Notes: generated by a model not told the origin, from the letters alone. A stretch of 64,000 bases of DNA from Pseudomonadota bacterium (GCA_025352885.1 JANXRZ010000010.1:1-64000), one strand, 5' to 3'. Shown: positions 15,778 to 25,245, counted from the first letter of the stretch. Translations and numbers: made by a program.

Positions 15778-16392
15778 CTACTTGTTGACAGGGGAGTCCG
15801 GGTCGAGCAAAAGGGCAGTAACGTCCTTGATTTGCTGCTCCGTGAGGATGCCCTTGTGCCCGAAGCGCGGCATATTGGAGCAGGCCGTGTATGCCTGCGA
15901 GTTGTAGATCTTGCCGTAGGCGTAGCGCTGGATGGCTTCGCTCGACCCCCGGACTTTGCCGAAGTTGTACAGGCTCGGCCCGATGGTGCCAAAGGAGATC
16001 TCCTCCTTGGTCACCTGGTGGCAGGCGTAGCAATTGGCGCCGGAGGGAAGCTTGGGATCGTCCGAGTACTGCTTGCCGATGCCGCTTTGGGCGATTTTCT
16101 CGCCTTCCTTCCAGTTCCCGATGAGCCTGCCGTCGGCGGGATACCGGATGGTGCCGAGGTTGATTTCCTCGATTCGCAAGGCGACGTCTTTGGGCAGGGC
16201 GGCCGAAGGCGGAATGCTGCACGCTTTCTGCGCCTCGTCCTGGTCGAGCCGGTCGAGCTTGGCCTGCCCCCGCTCGTTGAAGGAGGTTTTCATGATGGCC
16301 ACTGCCTGGTCCGCGACGTCCTGCTCGCTCACGGTTGCGCAACCGGCAGCCAGGGCCACGAGGGCGAAGCCGACACCAACTGTTTTCTTCAT
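15778..16392 (-). CDS. soxX: c-type cytochrome SoxX
   Basis: The monohaem subunit of the SoxXA complex, which forms the disulfide between thiosulfate and the SoxY cysteine and receives the electrons. A single haem motif, CYACH, is present. The likely distal methionine is in NMPRFGHKGILTEQQI near the C-terminus. The 204 residues place it with the longer SoxX type carrying an extra N-terminal domain. The signal segment ends LAALAAGC-like (ALAAGCATV), so a lipoprotein form is possible. It lies between soxA and soxB with gaps under ten bases. Confidence 0.95.
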   Translation of the reverse strand: MKKTVGVGFALVALAAGCATVSEQDVADQAVAIMKTSFNERGQAKLDRLDQDEAQKACSIPPSAALPKDVALRIEEINLGTIRYPADGRLIGNWKEGEKIAQSGIGKQYSDDPKLPSGANCYACHQVTKEEISFGTIGPSLYNFGKVRGSSEAIQRYAYGKIYNSQAYTACSNMPRFGHKGILTEQQIKDVTALLLDPDSPVNK

Positions 16393-16401
16393 GTCGTCTC
16401 C

Positions 16402-17223
16402 TTACCGCTTGATGGCCGGCGCGTTGAAGGCTGCGCCATTGGCGTTGTGCGCCAGGAAAGTCGTCAGCGCAATCGACGCTTCGGACGCGAATTTGAGCTC
16501 GGGAAAGCGCTGTTGGCGGAAACAGTCGTTCAGCCGCCACTGGAAGGTGCGCAGTTCCCCTTGCGAAACGCGATACGCGGGCCAGGTCGTGTAGGCAAGC
16601 TGGGCTCCGGTCTTTTCAGTCAGGTTGGGCAAGTCCTGCAACCGGATGCGCTTTCCCGTTTCGCCGTGGCAGGTCGCGCATGCGAAGTCGTGCGGACCCC
16701 CGCGAAAATAAAACATCTTCTCGCCCAATCGATAAGCCAGCTTTTCCTTCTCGTGACTCAAGGCCACCTGCATTTTGACGCCGCGCGATTCCGCGGTGAT
16801 CCAGGCTGCAAGCGCCTCGAAGTCCGAGCGGCTGCTGCCTGACCCGAAGGGGCGCTTGGTCGCATCGGCGGTAGAAAAGCCCTGCTGCGTCACCATGCAA
16901 TGCAGCAGGCGCGTTTCCAGGTCCATGACTTGATCGGCATCCGGAAAATACCGGGGTAGTTCGGCATACGCGCCCTTCACGACCCCGGGGCCTTTTCCCA
17001 GGTCGCAGCGCTCGAACGAGACGTTCTTCGGACCGCGCTTTTGCCTCCACAGATCTTCGCCGCGCGCCTCCCACAGTTCCGCCGGATTGCCTTCCTGCAA
17101 TTGCTGGCGGTACTTGGCGATCTCGTCGATGGCCGATTGCGCATTTGCATTGCGTGTAGCAGGGCCGGCCAGCGCGAGACCCGCACACACGCCCGCCGCT
17201 GCCAAGTGCAGCTGGATCCTCAT
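16402..17223 (-). CDS. soxA: c-type cytochrome SoxA
   Basis: The catalytic subunit of SoxXA in the periplasm. One haem motif, CATCH, is present, so this is the monohaem form rather than the dihaem one. Further cysteines occur in FERCDLG, LLHCMVTQQG and LNDCFRQQRFPE. The last is the position of the cysteine that ligates the active-site haem and becomes persulfidated in characterised SoxA. A cleavable signal ends at NANAQS. The length of 273 residues is normal. It sits between soxZ and soxX, starting 27 bases after soxZ. Confidence 0.96.
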   Translation of the reverse strand: MRIQLHLAAAGVCAGLALAGPATRNANAQSAIDEIAKYRQQLQEGNPAELWEARGEDLWRQKRGPKNVSFERCDLGKGPGVVKGAYAELPRYFPDADQVMDLETRLLHCMVTQQGFSTADATKRPFGSGSSRSDFEALAAWITAESRGVKMQVALSHEKEKLAYRLGEKMFYFRGGPHDFACATCHGETGKRIRLQDLPNLTEKTGAQLAYTTWPAYRVSQGELRTFQWRLNDCFRQQRFPELKFASEASIALTTFLAHNANGAAFNAPAIKR

Positions 17224-17250
17224 TTGCCTTCCTCCTTGTTTTAGCCGCTT

Positions 17251-17562
17251 TTAGCTGATCGCGGCTTCGTCGGTACGCTTGTCGCCCTTGTTGTCCGTCC
17301 AGGTCACCTGGATCTTGTCGCCCTTCTGGCCGCCCTTGAAGTTGAACTCGAGGAACGGGTTCTTGGACACTGCAGGGCCCCACTGCGCCGAGAGCACCGT
17401 CTTGCCGTTGTGGGTCGCGGTGACGTTCTGGATGAAATGCGCCGGGACGATGTTGCCCGCGCCGTCTTTGCGCTGGCCAGTTTCCATTTCGTGGCTCATG
17501 AGCACTTTCACGTTTACCACGCCGTCTTTTGCTACCGCGCGAATGCGCATCGGGTCTGCCAT
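17251..17562 (-). CDS. soxZ: Sulfur carrier complex subunit SoxZ
   Basis: SoxZ pairs with SoxY to form the carrier that holds the sulfur substrate during oxidation. The 103 residues form an Ig-like domain with no own signal peptide; it is exported with Tat-targeted SoxY. Typical segments are VKVLMSHEMETGQRKD, PAHFIQNVTATHNGK and WGPAVSKNPFLEFNFKGGQKGD. The ATG at 17562 lies one base beyond the soxY stop with a GGAGG site. A start four codons earlier would fall inside soxY and lacks that spacing. Confidence 0.97.
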   Translation of the reverse strand: MADPMRIRAVAKDGVVNVKVLMSHEMETGQRKDGAGNIVPAHFIQNVTATHNGKTVLSAQWGPAVSKNPFLEFNFKGGQKGDKIQVTWTDNKGDKRTDEAAIS

Positions 17563-17563
17563 G

Positions 17564-18034
17564 TCAGCCTCCACATCCGCCGAGGGTTACCTTGATTTCC
17601 TTCTTCGCCACGTAGAACTTTCCGTCGGCCTTGACGAGGGCATACACGTCCGACGTCTGGCCCATCTTGACGCGCGTGGTCACCGCCGGTTCCGTCCCGG
17701 TCGGGATGTCGAAGCTGGCGGCGAGCGCGTTGGGATTCTTGTCGATGAGAATTGAGATCGACTGGGTGCCCGCGATCCGGCTTTCCACGCCGACCGGGAC
17801 TACAGCGCCGTTCTCGGCAATGTCGGCCGCCCGGATCACGATGTCTGCCGAAGTCGCGGGACTGGTTGCGCCGAGGGCCTTCAAAGCGTCCTGCGTCGTC
17901 TTGAGCTCGAAAGCCGCCTTGTTCCAGTCGGCCCCTAAGCTTTCGCCGGGCCGGACGATGCCCGCGGCTGCCAGCAGCGCAAGTAGCCCGGCGCTGCCCC
18001 CGGCTGTCAGAGTGCTTCTACGCATCTTGTTCAT
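17564..18034 (-). CDS. soxY: Sulfur carrier protein SoxY
   Basis: SoxY carries thiosulfate-derived sulfur covalently on the cysteine of its C-terminal swinging arm. The protein ends in GGCGG, the exact functional tail. The N-terminus MRRSTLTAGG and a following hydrophobic stretch make a Tat signal. The mature domain contains ADIVIRAADIAENGAVVPV and FDIPTGTEP..TTRVKMGQTSDV, typical of SoxY. At 156 residues it is the expected size. It is translationally close to soxZ (one-base gap) and 27 bases after soxD. Confidence 0.98.
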   Translation of the reverse strand: MNKMRRSTLTAGGSAGLLALLAAAGIVRPGESLGADWNKAAFELKTTQDALKALGATSPATSADIVIRAADIAENGAVVPVGVESRIAGTQSISILIDKNPNALAASFDIPTGTEPAVTTRVKMGQTSDVYALVKADGKFYVAKKEIKVTLGGCGG

Positions 18035-18061
18035 TTGCTCTCTCCTCGTTCAATCGAATGG

Positions 18062-19063
18062 CTAGCCGGCGCCGCCTAGGATCCACTTTACGAGCGCGCG
18101 AATGTCGTCGTCCTTCAGGTGGGAATGTGGCGGCATTGCAACGCTTCCCCAGCTGCCCTGCCCGCCCTTTTTTACACTCTCCGCCAGCCGGGATTCGGCT
18201 TCGGCGTCCTGCCTGTATTTTGCCGCGATTTCGCTCAACCCGGGGCCGATAACTTTTGCGCTCAAGCCATGGCACGCAAGGCAGCCTGAACTCTCGGCCA
18301 GGGCGCGCATGGAGGGCGACCGGCTGCCTGAGAGCGTGACGACCCCTCGCGTCGGGCCCAGCGAACGCATTTGGTCTGCGAGGTTGCCGTGCGTCGCACG
18401 CGCATAGTCGGGAAGGGACGAGACGATTCTGACTTCTCCCGAGCAGTTATTCATGCACGGCGTGCCTTTGATATCCGGTTTTGCCCCTATGTCCCACAGG
18501 CCGTGCGCGCGATTCATGCCGTTGCGATTCGGCAGGCGCTTTTGCACTTCGGCGATATTCGCGTCCGACAGGACGAACTCCTCCGGAACGACATACGCGA
18601 GGCTGAGGATGTAGGCGACGGTTGCATAGACCTCCTCGACGGTGAGGGACTTCGGCGCATTCCAGGGCATGGCGCGGTTGATGTAATCCCACAGCGTGGA
18701 GAGCTGGGAGAGTTTCATCATCATCGTTCGCGCCTGGTCGGGCTTGAGAAGCGCGGCAACGCGCCCCGTCTCGATGTCTTTGCTGTTCGTGCCCCCCGCG
18801 ATCGGGAAGAAGACGGAATTCGATTCCCCGAAAGTGCCGTGGCAGGACGCGCATTTAGCCTCCCAGACCTCTTCACCTTTGCGCACGCTGCCCGACCCTT
18901 TCGGCAGGCCCTTGAAGTCGGCGCGGACATCGATGTCCCACGCGCGGATCTCATCGATGGTTGCGCTCCGCCCGACGCCGGGGAACTTCTCCTGCGCTGG
19001 TGCCGCGCATGCGACGAGAAGGCCAAAAATGAAGCCGAGCAGGTCCCTAAGAGACCTGGACAT
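18062..19063 (-). CDS. soxD: Dihaem cytochrome c SoxD of sulfur dehydrogenase
   Basis: The electron-accepting subunit of SoxCD, which oxidises the sulfane sulfur left on SoxY by six electrons. Two CxxCH motifs, CASCH and CLACH, show a dihaem protein. The second domain (SGCLACHGLSAKVIGPGLSEIAAKYR and MPPHSHLKDDDIRALVKWIL) is a typical class I cytochrome c with a Met ligand. A signal peptide ends at APAQE. The 333 residues fit SoxD. The start overlaps the end of soxC by 17 bases. Confidence 0.94.
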   Translation of the reverse strand: MSRSLRDLLGFIFGLLVACAAPAQEKFPGVGRSATIDEIRAWDIDVRADFKGLPKGSGSVRKGEEVWEAKCASCHGTFGESNSVFFPIAGGTNSKDIETGRVAALLKPDQARTMMMKLSQLSTLWDYINRAMPWNAPKSLTVEEVYATVAYILSLAYVVPEEFVLSDANIAEVQKRLPNRNGMNRAHGLWDIGAKPDIKGTPCMNNCSGEVRIVSSLPDYARATHGNLADQMRSLGPTRGVVTLSGSRSPSMRALAESSGCLACHGLSAKVIGPGLSEIAAKYRQDAEAESRLAESVKKGGQGSWGSVAMPPHSHLKDDDIRALVKWILGGAG

Positions 19064-20354
19064 TCGAAACCTCTCCCGTGTCGGCCACTTTCCAGGACTG
19101 GATTGCGTTGTTGTGATAAATCGAGCGCGTGCCGCGGACCGCCCTCAACTGGTTCATCCGCGGTTGCACATACCCCGTCTCGTCCAGTGCGCGGCTTTGC
19201 AGGATCGCCGGACCGCCGTCCCACACCCAGCCAAGCGAAAAGCGCGTGAGGGCTTTCGACAGCACCGGCGTTTCGAGGCGTGCGGTCTTCCAGTTGCGAC
19301 CCCCGTCGACCGACACGTCCACCCGCTTGATGCGGCCGCGCCCCGACCACGCAAGGCCGGTAACGTTATAAAAGCCCTTGTCGAGCAACTTCTGGCCGCC
19401 CGAAGGCGAGGTGATCACCGATTTTGCTTCCTGGATCGACGTGAACTGGCGATGTGAGCCGTCAGGCATGAGATCGATGTAGTGCATCACTTCTTCCCGC
19501 GTGTGCCACGGCTGGTCGCCAACCTCGAGGCGGCGAAGCCACTTGACCCAGGACACGCCCTGGACACCCGGAACGACAAGGCGCAACGGGTAGCCGTTTT
19601 CCGGCCGGAGCATTTCGCCGTTCATTCCCCAAGCGACTATGGCGTCGTCGAGTGCTCGATCAATGCCTATCGTGCGCGTAAGGCCCGCGCCATCGGCGCT
19701 CTCGGCCAGTATGAAGCGGGCGGTCTTGCGGTCGAACCCGCAGTCGTCGAGCAGGGCGGAAAGCGGCACCCCGGTAAATTCGCAGCAGGAAAGCATCCCG
19801 TGCGTGTATTGGACGGTAGGCACGGCCACGTTGGCCCATTCCATGCCGCTGTTTGCGCCGCACTCAATGAAATGGATGCGCGAAACCGAAGGCAGGCGCA
19901 TCAGGTCGTCCATCGTGTAGACCTTCGGGTTCCTCACCATCCCCATGACCATGAGGCGATGCTTCGCGGGGTCGATGTCCCACCAGCCTTGGTGGTGACG
20001 CTCAAAGTGCAGGCCATTGGGGGTGATGATCCCGAAGAGCCCTTGAAGCGGGGTGAATGAAACGGAAGCCTGCGAGACGCGCGTCAGTCCCGGACTCTCT
20101 CGGCGCTGGAGATTTTTTTCATGCACTGACGGCAGCCCGTAACCGTGCGCGGCCACCGGTTGGCCGAGCGCCTTCGAGTGTGCAGGCAGGTCGAGGATTG
20201 CCGGATCGCCTCTTGCGCCGGGTTCCGCTGCAAGCATGCGACCGGTGAGCGCGAGGGCGGCAGCCCCACCGGCCATCCGCAAAGAACTGCGAAGGAAAGC
20301 GCGCCGGTTTTCAGCCGCCGGCCGGATTCGGCCGGAAACCATCTTAGCCGTCAC
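19047..20354 (-). CDS. soxC: Sulfane dehydrogenase subunit SoxC (molybdenum)
   Basis: The molybdenum-cofactor subunit of SoxCD and a member of the sulfite oxidase family. The molybdenum-coordinating cysteine is in HFIECGANSG. A Tat signal (NRRAFLRSSLRMAGG) targets it folded to the periplasm. The C-terminal Mo-co dimerisation domain includes RVDVSVDGGRNWKTARL and RALDETGYVQPR. The start is uncertain: GTG at 20354 overlaps the soxR stop as GTGA, which suggests coupling, while ATG at 20342 lies four codons later. Having SoxCD means sulfate, rather than stored sulfur, is the expected end product. Confidence 0.95.
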   Translation of the reverse strand: MTAKMVSGRIRPAAENRRAFLRSSLRMAGGAAALALTGRMLAAEPGARGDPAILDLPAHSKALGQPVAAHGYGLPSVHEKNLQRRESPGLTRVSQASVSFTPLQGLFGIITPNGLHFERHHQGWWDIDPAKHRLMVMGMVRNPKVYTMDDLMRLPSVSRIHFIECGANSGMEWANVAVPTVQYTHGMLSCCEFTGVPLSALLDDCGFDRKTARFILAESADGAGLTRTIGIDRALDDAIVAWGMNGEMLRPENGYPLRLVVPGVQGVSWVKWLRRLEVGDQPWHTREEVMHYIDLMPDGSHRQFTSIQEAKSVITSPSGGQKLLDKGFYNVTGLAWSGRGRIKRVDVSVDGGRNWKTARLETPVLSKALTRFSLGWVWDGGPAILQSRALDETGYVQPRMNQLRAVRGTRSIYHNNAIQSWKVADTGEVSNVQVS

Positions 20355-20710
20355 GCGGCGCGCTTCTTTGCAGCTGGGAGGAGTCGGAGCAACTCCCTGC
20401 GCAAAGGCCGGTTGTTCTCCAGCGTGCCGGCGATCTGGTTGCACACCGTCCTGCAGATCTCGACCATCGCAACGTCGGCAACGCGGTAGTAAACGAGATT
20501 GCCCTCCTTGCGGCGCGCAAGCACCCCCGCGCGGAACATGAGGCTGAGGTGGCGGGATGCGTTGGTCTGGGTCGCGCCGATTTCCTCGACGATCTGGGAA
20601 ACCGTCTTCTCGGTCTCGCAGATCGCATGCATGATTCGAAGACGCGTCGGCTCGGATAGGACGCTGAAATACGAGGCCACGGCAGTGAAAACCGGATCGA
20701 GTTCGTCCAT
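20351..20710 (-). CDS. soxR: ArsR-family repressor SoxR of the sox operon
   Basis: A 119-residue winged-helix DNA-binding protein of the ArsR/SmtB type. LSEPTRLRIMHAICE opens the domain, the recognition helix region is GATQTNASRHLSLMFRAGVL, and the wing is RRKEGNLVYYRV. Its position at the head of the sox operon and the palindrome in its own promoter indicate that it represses sox and itself until a sulfur compound is present. Cysteines at 31, 86 and 90 are candidates for sulfur sensing by persulfide or disulfide formation. That is inference; a metal sensor is the alternative. It overlaps soxC by four bases. Confidence 0.9.
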   Translation of the reverse strand: MDELDPVFTAVASYFSVLSEPTRLRIMHAICETEKTVSQIVEEIGATQTNASRHLSLMFRAGVLARRKEGNLVYYRVADVAMVEICRTVCNQIAGTLENNRPLRRELLRLLPAAKKRAA

Positions 20711-20734
20711 GCACTCTCCGCTCTGAATGGGTGC

Positions 20735-20763
20735 ACTATATGATCACATGCGCATATGGTCAA
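20735..20763 (-). promoter_or_regulatory. soxR-sox promoter with palindromic operator in the spacer
   Basis: On the minus strand a -35 TTGACC (20758-20763) and a -10 TATAGT (20735-20740) are separated by exactly 17 bases, close to the sigma70 consensus. The spacer and -10 contain a perfect inverted repeat ATATG-N10-CATAT (20738-20757). It is extended by TGATC/GGTCA-like flanks into a longer imperfect palindrome. Repressor bound here would block RNA polymerase. The soxR start codon lies about 25 bases downstream of the -10. Confidence 0.8.
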
Positions 20764-20823
20764 TTGTCAGGACGCATCGCCGGCGCGGATGCCGCGTGGC
20801 CCCCTGGCCGGTAGAATCGCGCC

Positions 20824-21951
20824 ATGAACGCCAACGATGAGATTTCGCTGACCCGCGACCTGCTGCAGCTCGACACGGTCAACCCGCCCGGTAACGAGCG
20901 CGAATGCGCGCAGCGCATAGGCCGGCTGCTCCAGGACTGGGGCTATGCGGTGGACTTTCACGAACACGCCGACCGCCGCACGAGCGTCATTGCCAGGCTT
21001 GGGGGCGCCGACGCCAAGGCGCCCCTCTGCCTCACCGGTCACATCGATACCGTTCCGCTCGGCGCGGCAAAGTGGACGCGTGACCCGTTTTGCGGCGAAA
21101 CGGACGGGGACAAGTTGTACGGCAGGGGTTCGTCCGACATGAAGGCCGGCGTAGCCGGCATCCTCCTCGCGGCCAAGCATCTGGCAGGGCATCTTCGGTC
21201 CACCCCGGGGGTCGTCATTGTCCTTACGGCAGCCGAGGAGGGCGGCTGCATAGGATCCAAGCACCTGATCCAGGTTGAGGGTCTCCTCGGCAAGGCGGGG
21301 GCCATGGTGGTCGGCGAGCCGACTTCAAACTATCCGGCGGTCGGTCACAAGGGCTCGATGAAATTCTGGGCGACCTTCCGCGGTGTGACCGCACATGGCT
21401 CGATGCCTCACCTGGGCGTAAATGCGATTTACAAGGCTGCGCATGCTGCTGCAAAGCTCGAACAATTCCACTTCCATGACCATCCGCATCCTGTCATGGG
21501 CGGGCCATCGGTGAACGTCGGGACTTTCCATGCCGGCCAGACGATCAACTCGGTGCCGGACGAAGCCGTGCTGGGCGTGGACGTTCGCTCCATCGTCGGG
21601 ATGGACCATGCGGCGGTGCTGGAACGTCTTCGTGAATTGCTCGGCGCGGAAGCGGAACTCGACGTTTTCCAGGACATGCCCGCAGTCTGGACCGAACCGG
21701 ACCATGAATGGATGCAGCGCGTTTTCTCGATCTGCGCCAAGACGCTTGGGGAAAAGCCGGAACCGCGGACGGTCAGCTACAACAGCGATGCGGGTAACTT
21801 CCTGAAAATCTGGCGCGGCACTCCGACGGTCATCCTGGGCCCTGGCGAGCCGGATATGGCACACCAGACTGACGAATATTGCCGGATGTCCCGCATTCGC
21901 GAGTCGGTGACGCTCTACGAAGAGATCATCCGCGACTGGTGCGGCGCCTGA
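20824..21951 (+). CDS. M20-family metallopeptidase/deacylase (ArgE/DapE type)
   Basis: A dinuclear zinc amidohydrolase of 375 residues. Metal and catalytic residues are visible: His73 and Asp75 in TGHIDTVP, Asp105 in GRGSSDMKAG and Glu138/139 in AAEEGG. It has the small dimerisation domain between about residues 180 and 285. It resembles acetylornithine deacetylase/succinyl-diaminopimelate desuccinylase, but these labels are often wrong for lone family members, so no symbol is given. It is transcribed divergently from soxR and lies upstream of hemA with a gap of 103 bases. Confidence 0.9.
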   Translation: MNANDEISLTRDLLQLDTVNPPGNERECAQRIGRLLQDWGYAVDFHEHADRRTSVIARLGGADAKAPLCLTGHIDTVPLGAAKWTRDPFCGETDGDKLYGRGSSDMKAGVAGILLAAKHLAGHLRSTPGVVIVLTAAEEGGCIGSKHLIQVEGLLGKAGAMVVGEPTSNYPAVGHKGSMKFWATFRGVTAHGSMPHLGVNAIYKAAHAAAKLEQFHFHDHPHPVMGGPSVNVGTFHAGQTINSVPDEAVLGVDVRSIVGMDHAAVLERLRELLGAEAELDVFQDMPAVWTEPDHEWMQRVFSICAKTLGEKPEPRTVSYNSDAGNFLKIWRGTPTVILGPGEPDMAHQTDEYCRMSRIRESVTLYEEIIRDWCGA

Positions 21952-22054
21952 AAAGGCGGACGGGACCTTCGCCGGCAGAGCGATGAGGCTGTGAGAGGAG
22001 CCTTATAATCACCGTCTTGGCAGTTACCTGCCCCATGATCCGCATCGAGCGCAG

Positions 22055-23302
22055 ATGACGCTGTTCGCCCTCGGCCTGAATCACCAGACCGCCCCTCTTG
22101 CCATCCGCGAGCGGGTCGCGTTCGCAGCCGAAGCCCTTTCGTCCGCCGTAGGCGAACTGATGCGCGCACGTCCGGTAAAAGAGGCGGCGATCATTTCCAC
22201 CTGCAACCGGACGGAACTCTACGTATCGGCCGGCGAAGCAGGCATCGCCGCCGACTGGCTCGCCGAGTACCACCACATGCCGGCCGGCGAGCTTGCGCCC
22301 TACCTTTACACGCTCCCGTCCGAAGCAGCGGTGCGGCATGCTTTCCGCGTGGCCTCGGGGCTGGACTCCATGGTGCTCGGTGAGCCGCAGATCCTCGGGC
22401 AAATGAAGGACGCCGTGCGCGCGGCCGAATCGGCCGGCACCCTCGGGACGACTCTGCACAAGCTCTTCCAGAAGTCGTTTGCCGTCGCCAAGGAAGTGCG
22501 CACCACGACCGAACTCGGCGCAAACAGCGTTTCCATGGCCGCGGCCGCCGTCAAGCTGGCGGCGCGCATCTTCCCTTCGATCGCGGAGCAGAACGTGCTC
22601 TTCATCGGCGCAGGCGAAATGATCGAGTTGTGCGCAACGCACTTCGCCGCGCAGGGACCGGCGCGCCTTGCCGTCGCAAACCGCACGGTCGAGAAGGCGG
22701 CAGCCCTCGCGCATCGCTTCAACGGGCGTGCGCTCGAGTTGCGCGAGCTGCCTGAAAACCTGCACGAGTACGACATCGTGGTCTCGAGCACGGCGAGTTC
22801 GCTTCCCATCCTTGGCAAGGGCCTGGTCGAGCGTGCGCTGAAGGCGCGCAGACATCGCCCCATGTTCATGGTCGACCTTGCTGTGCCGCGGGATATCGAA
22901 GCTGAGGTCGGCGAACTTGACGACGTTTTCCTGTACACGGTCGACGACCTCTCGGGCATCGTTTCGGCGAATCTCGATGCGCGCCGCTCGGCAGTGGTCC
23001 AGGCCGAGGCGATCATCGAGACGCAGGTCGGCCAGTTCATGCACTGGATGCAGGCCCGCGAAAGCGTGCCCGTCATCCGCGCGCTTCGCGAGCAGGCCGA
23101 GCAGGCTCGGGAATTCGAAGTCGAGCGGGCGCTTCGGCTGCTTGCCAGGGGCGACGATCCGAAGCATGTGCTCGAAGCGTTGTCTCAGGGCCTCACGAAC
23201 AAGCTCATGCACCCGCCCACCCAAGCGCTGAACGAAGCGCAAGGCGAAGAGCGCCGCCTGCTGACCGGGTTGGTCGCGCGCCTTTTCCACATCAAGTCCT
23301 AG
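22055..23302 (+). CDS. hemA: Glutamyl-tRNA reductase
   Basis: Reduces glutamyl-tRNA(Glu) to glutamate-1-semialdehyde with NADPH, the first committed step of C5 tetrapyrrole synthesis. The 415 residues match the E. coli enzyme. The N-terminal [15 protein letters not shown] and the catalytic Cys50 in STCNRTELY are diagnostic. [13 protein letters not shown] and the NADPH-binding [13 protein letters not shown] follow. It heads a likely operon hemA-prfA-prmC-grxD, an order widespread in beta- and gammaproteobacteria for the first three. Feedback by haem through an N-terminal degradation signal is known for enteric HemA and cannot be judged here. Confidence 0.98.
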   Translation: MTLFALGLNHQTAPLAIRERVAFAAEALSSAVGELMRARPVKEAAIISTCNRTELYVSAGEAGIAADWLAEYHHMPAGELAPYLYTLPSEAAVRHAFRVASGLDSMVLGEPQILGQMKDAVRAAESAGTLGTTLHKLFQKSFAVAKEVRTTTELGANSVSMAAAAVKLAARIFPSIAEQNVLFIGAGEMIELCATHFAAQGPARLAVANRTVEKAAALAHRFNGRALELRELPENLHEYDIVVSSTASSLPILGKGLVERALKARRHRPMFMVDLAVPRDIEAEVGELDDVFLYTVDDLSGIVSANLDARRSAVVQAEAIIETQVGQFMHWMQARESVPVIRALREQAEQAREFEVERALRLLARGDDPKHVLEALSQGLTNKLMHPPTQALNEAQGEERRLLTGLVARLFHIKS

Positions 23303-23335
23303 CTTGCGGCATCGCTCAGGCTGCATGGCTCGCCC

Positions 23336-24439
23336 ATGAAAGCATCGCTACGCGCACGGCTCGACCAGCTCGCCTCCCGCCTGCAGGAACTCGACCGCCT
23401 GCTGTCGGAGGAATCCGCCGCGAATGACATGGACACCTTTCGGAAACTCGGGCGCGAGCACTCGGAGCTCTCGCAGGTAGTCGGCCTGTATGCGGCGTTC
23501 CGTAAAGCCGAAATCGACGCGGAAACCGCGCGCGACATGACGTCCGACCCGGCCATGCGCAGTTTTGCCGAAGAAGAATTGAAGGCGGCGCGAGAGCAAA
23601 TGACGACGCTCGAGGCGGAGTTGCAAAAAGCGTTGCTGCCCAAGGATCCGAACGACGAGCGGAACACCTACCTCGAAATCCGGGCGGGCACCGGGGGTGA
23701 TGAATCCGGCCTGTTCGCAGCGGATCTTCTGAGGATGTATACGCGCTTCGCCGAGCGCCAGCGCTGGCAGGTGGAAATCGTTTCGGAGAGCAGCTCCGAG
23801 CTCGGTGGGTACAAGGAAGTGATCGTGAAGCTGGTCGGCCAGGGTGCCTACTCGAAACTTAAATTCGAATCTGGCGGCCATCGCGTGCAGCGTGTGCCCG
23901 TGACGGAGACGCAGGGCCGCATTCACACTTCGGCGTGCACCGTTGCCGTCATGCCGGAGGTCGACGCAATCAACGACGTTGTCCTCAACCCCGCGGAAAT
24001 GCGCATCGACACTTTCCGCGCTTCGGGCGCGGGCGGCCAGCACATCAACAAAACAGACTCGGCCGTGCGAATCACCCACCTGCCGACAGGCATCGTCGTC
24101 GAATGCCAGGACGGGCGCTCGCAGCACAAGAACAAGGCCCAGGCGTTATCCGTCCTCGCCGCCCGCATCAAGGACCAGCAAATGCGCGAACAGGCCGCGA
24201 AAACCGCGGCAACGCGAAAGTCGCTTATCGGCTCGGGCGATCGCTCCGAGCGAATCCGAACGTATAACTATCCTCAGGGCCGCGTCACCGACCATCGCAT
24301 CAATCTCACCCTGTACAAGCTGGATCGGATCATGGACGGCGAGCTCGATGACGTCGTGAACGGGCTCGCTACGGAGCTCCAGGCCGAGCAGCTCGCCGAG
24401 CTTGCCGACGCGCAGGCGGTCGGGCGCATCCCGGCGTGA
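23336..24439 (+). CDS. prfA: Peptide chain release factor 1
   Basis: Recognises UAA and UAG stop codons on the ribosome and triggers peptide release. The GGQ motif, at residues 233-235 within [22 protein letters not shown], is the universal catalytic element, at the same numbering as E. coli RF1. The 367 residues are full length. The end [13 protein letters not shown] is normal. It overlaps prmC, whose product methylates the GGQ glutamine, by a GTGA junction. Confidence 0.98.
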   Translation: MKASLRARLDQLASRLQELDRLLSEESAANDMDTFRKLGREHSELSQVVGLYAAFRKAEIDAETARDMTSDPAMRSFAEEELKAAREQMTTLEAELQKALLPKDPNDERNTYLEIRAGTGGDESGLFAADLLRMYTRFAERQRWQVEIVSESSSELGGYKEVIVKLVGQGAYSKLKFESGGHRVQRVPVTETQGRIHTSACTVAVMPEVDAINDVVLNPAEMRIDTFRASGAGGQHINKTDSAVRITHLPTGIVVECQDGRSQHKNKAQALSVLAARIKDQQMREQAAKTAATRKSLIGSGDRSERIRTYNYPQGRVTDHRINLTLYKLDRIMDGELDDVVNGLATELQAEQLAELADAQAVGRIPA

Positions 24440-25245
24440 CCGTCGGGGAGGTCCTAGCGGCCTCGGGCCTCGCGCCATCGGAAGCGCGCCTGTTGCTCTC
24501 GGCGGCCAGCGGACTGTCGCGCGCGACTTTAGCGGCCCATCCCGAAGCGCCGCTCGACGACGTGGTGACGGGTACTTTCCGTGCGTTGACGTCGCGTCGC
24601 GCGAGGGGCGAGCCCATCGCCTATCTTCTTGGCAAGCGCGAGTTCTATGGCGTGACGCTGAAAGTTTCGCCGGACGTTCTGATTCCACGCCCGGAAACCG
24701 AGTTGCTGGTGGACTTTTCGATCGAGCGCATTCCAAAGCACGGAAGCCTGCTGGATCTCGGAACCGGGTCCGGCGCCATTGCGCTGGCGATCAGGCAGCA
24801 ACGACCGGACGCTCGCGTGACCGCAGTCGAGCAAAGTGCGGCCTCGCTGCGCGTGGCCCGCGAGAATGCCGGGCACCATCAGCTTCAGGTCGAATTCCTT
24901 GCCGGCGATTGGTTCGAGCCGGTGCCGGGGCGGCGGTTCGATGTGATCGTCGCAAATCCGCCCTACGTGGCCGAAACTGATCCGCATCTAGGGCAGGGCG
25001 ATCTTCGCTTCGAGCCCCGCGCCGCGCTTGTCGGCGGAGCAGATGGCCTTGATGCAATTCGCCTCATTGTCCGACGCGCCAACAGCCATCTCGTTGCAAA
25101 TGGATGGATCGCAATCGAACATGGAATGGGGCAGGACGCCGAGGTGCGACGTCTGCTTCTCGAGGCCGGACTTGAATCCGTGGCTTCGCAGCCCGACCTT
25201 GCAGGCATTGCACGCATCAGCGTCGGAAAGTACAATCCTGACTAA
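24436..25245 (+). CDS. prmC: Release-factor glutamine N5-methyltransferase
   Basis: Methylates the glutamine of the GGQ motif in RF1 and RF2 using S-adenosylmethionine. The catalytic NPPY is at residues 174-177 in VANPPYVAE. The cofactor motif [14 protein letters not shown] and the substrate-region [12 protein letters not shown] are conserved. The GTG start at 24436 overlaps the prfA stop, so the two are translationally coupled. The 269 residues are close to the usual 277. A gap of 27 bases leads to grxD. Confidence 0.97.
   Translation: MTVGEVLAASGLAPSEARLLLSAASGLSRATLAAHPEAPLDDVVTGTFRALTSRRARGEPIAYLLGKREFYGVTLKVSPDVLIPRPETELLVDFSIERIPKHGSLLDLGTGSGAIALAIRQQRPDARVTAVEQSAASLRVARENAGHHQLQVEFLAGDWFEPVPGRRFDVIVANPPYVAETDPHLGQGDLRFEPRAALVGGADGLDAIRLIVRRANSHLVANGWIAIEHGMGQDAEVRRLLLEAGLESVASQPDLAGIARISVGKYNPD

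Noticed and set aside
14881-16842. Long plus-strand open frame (about 650 codons) over soxB, soxX and soxA
   Set aside because: It is antisense to three well-identified sox genes and its translation has no recognisable domain; GC-rich codon bias opens such frames.
20355-20714. N-terminal extension of soxC through soxR
   Set aside because: It is soxR in another frame; the Tat signal of SoxC begins just after the GTG/ATG near 20350.
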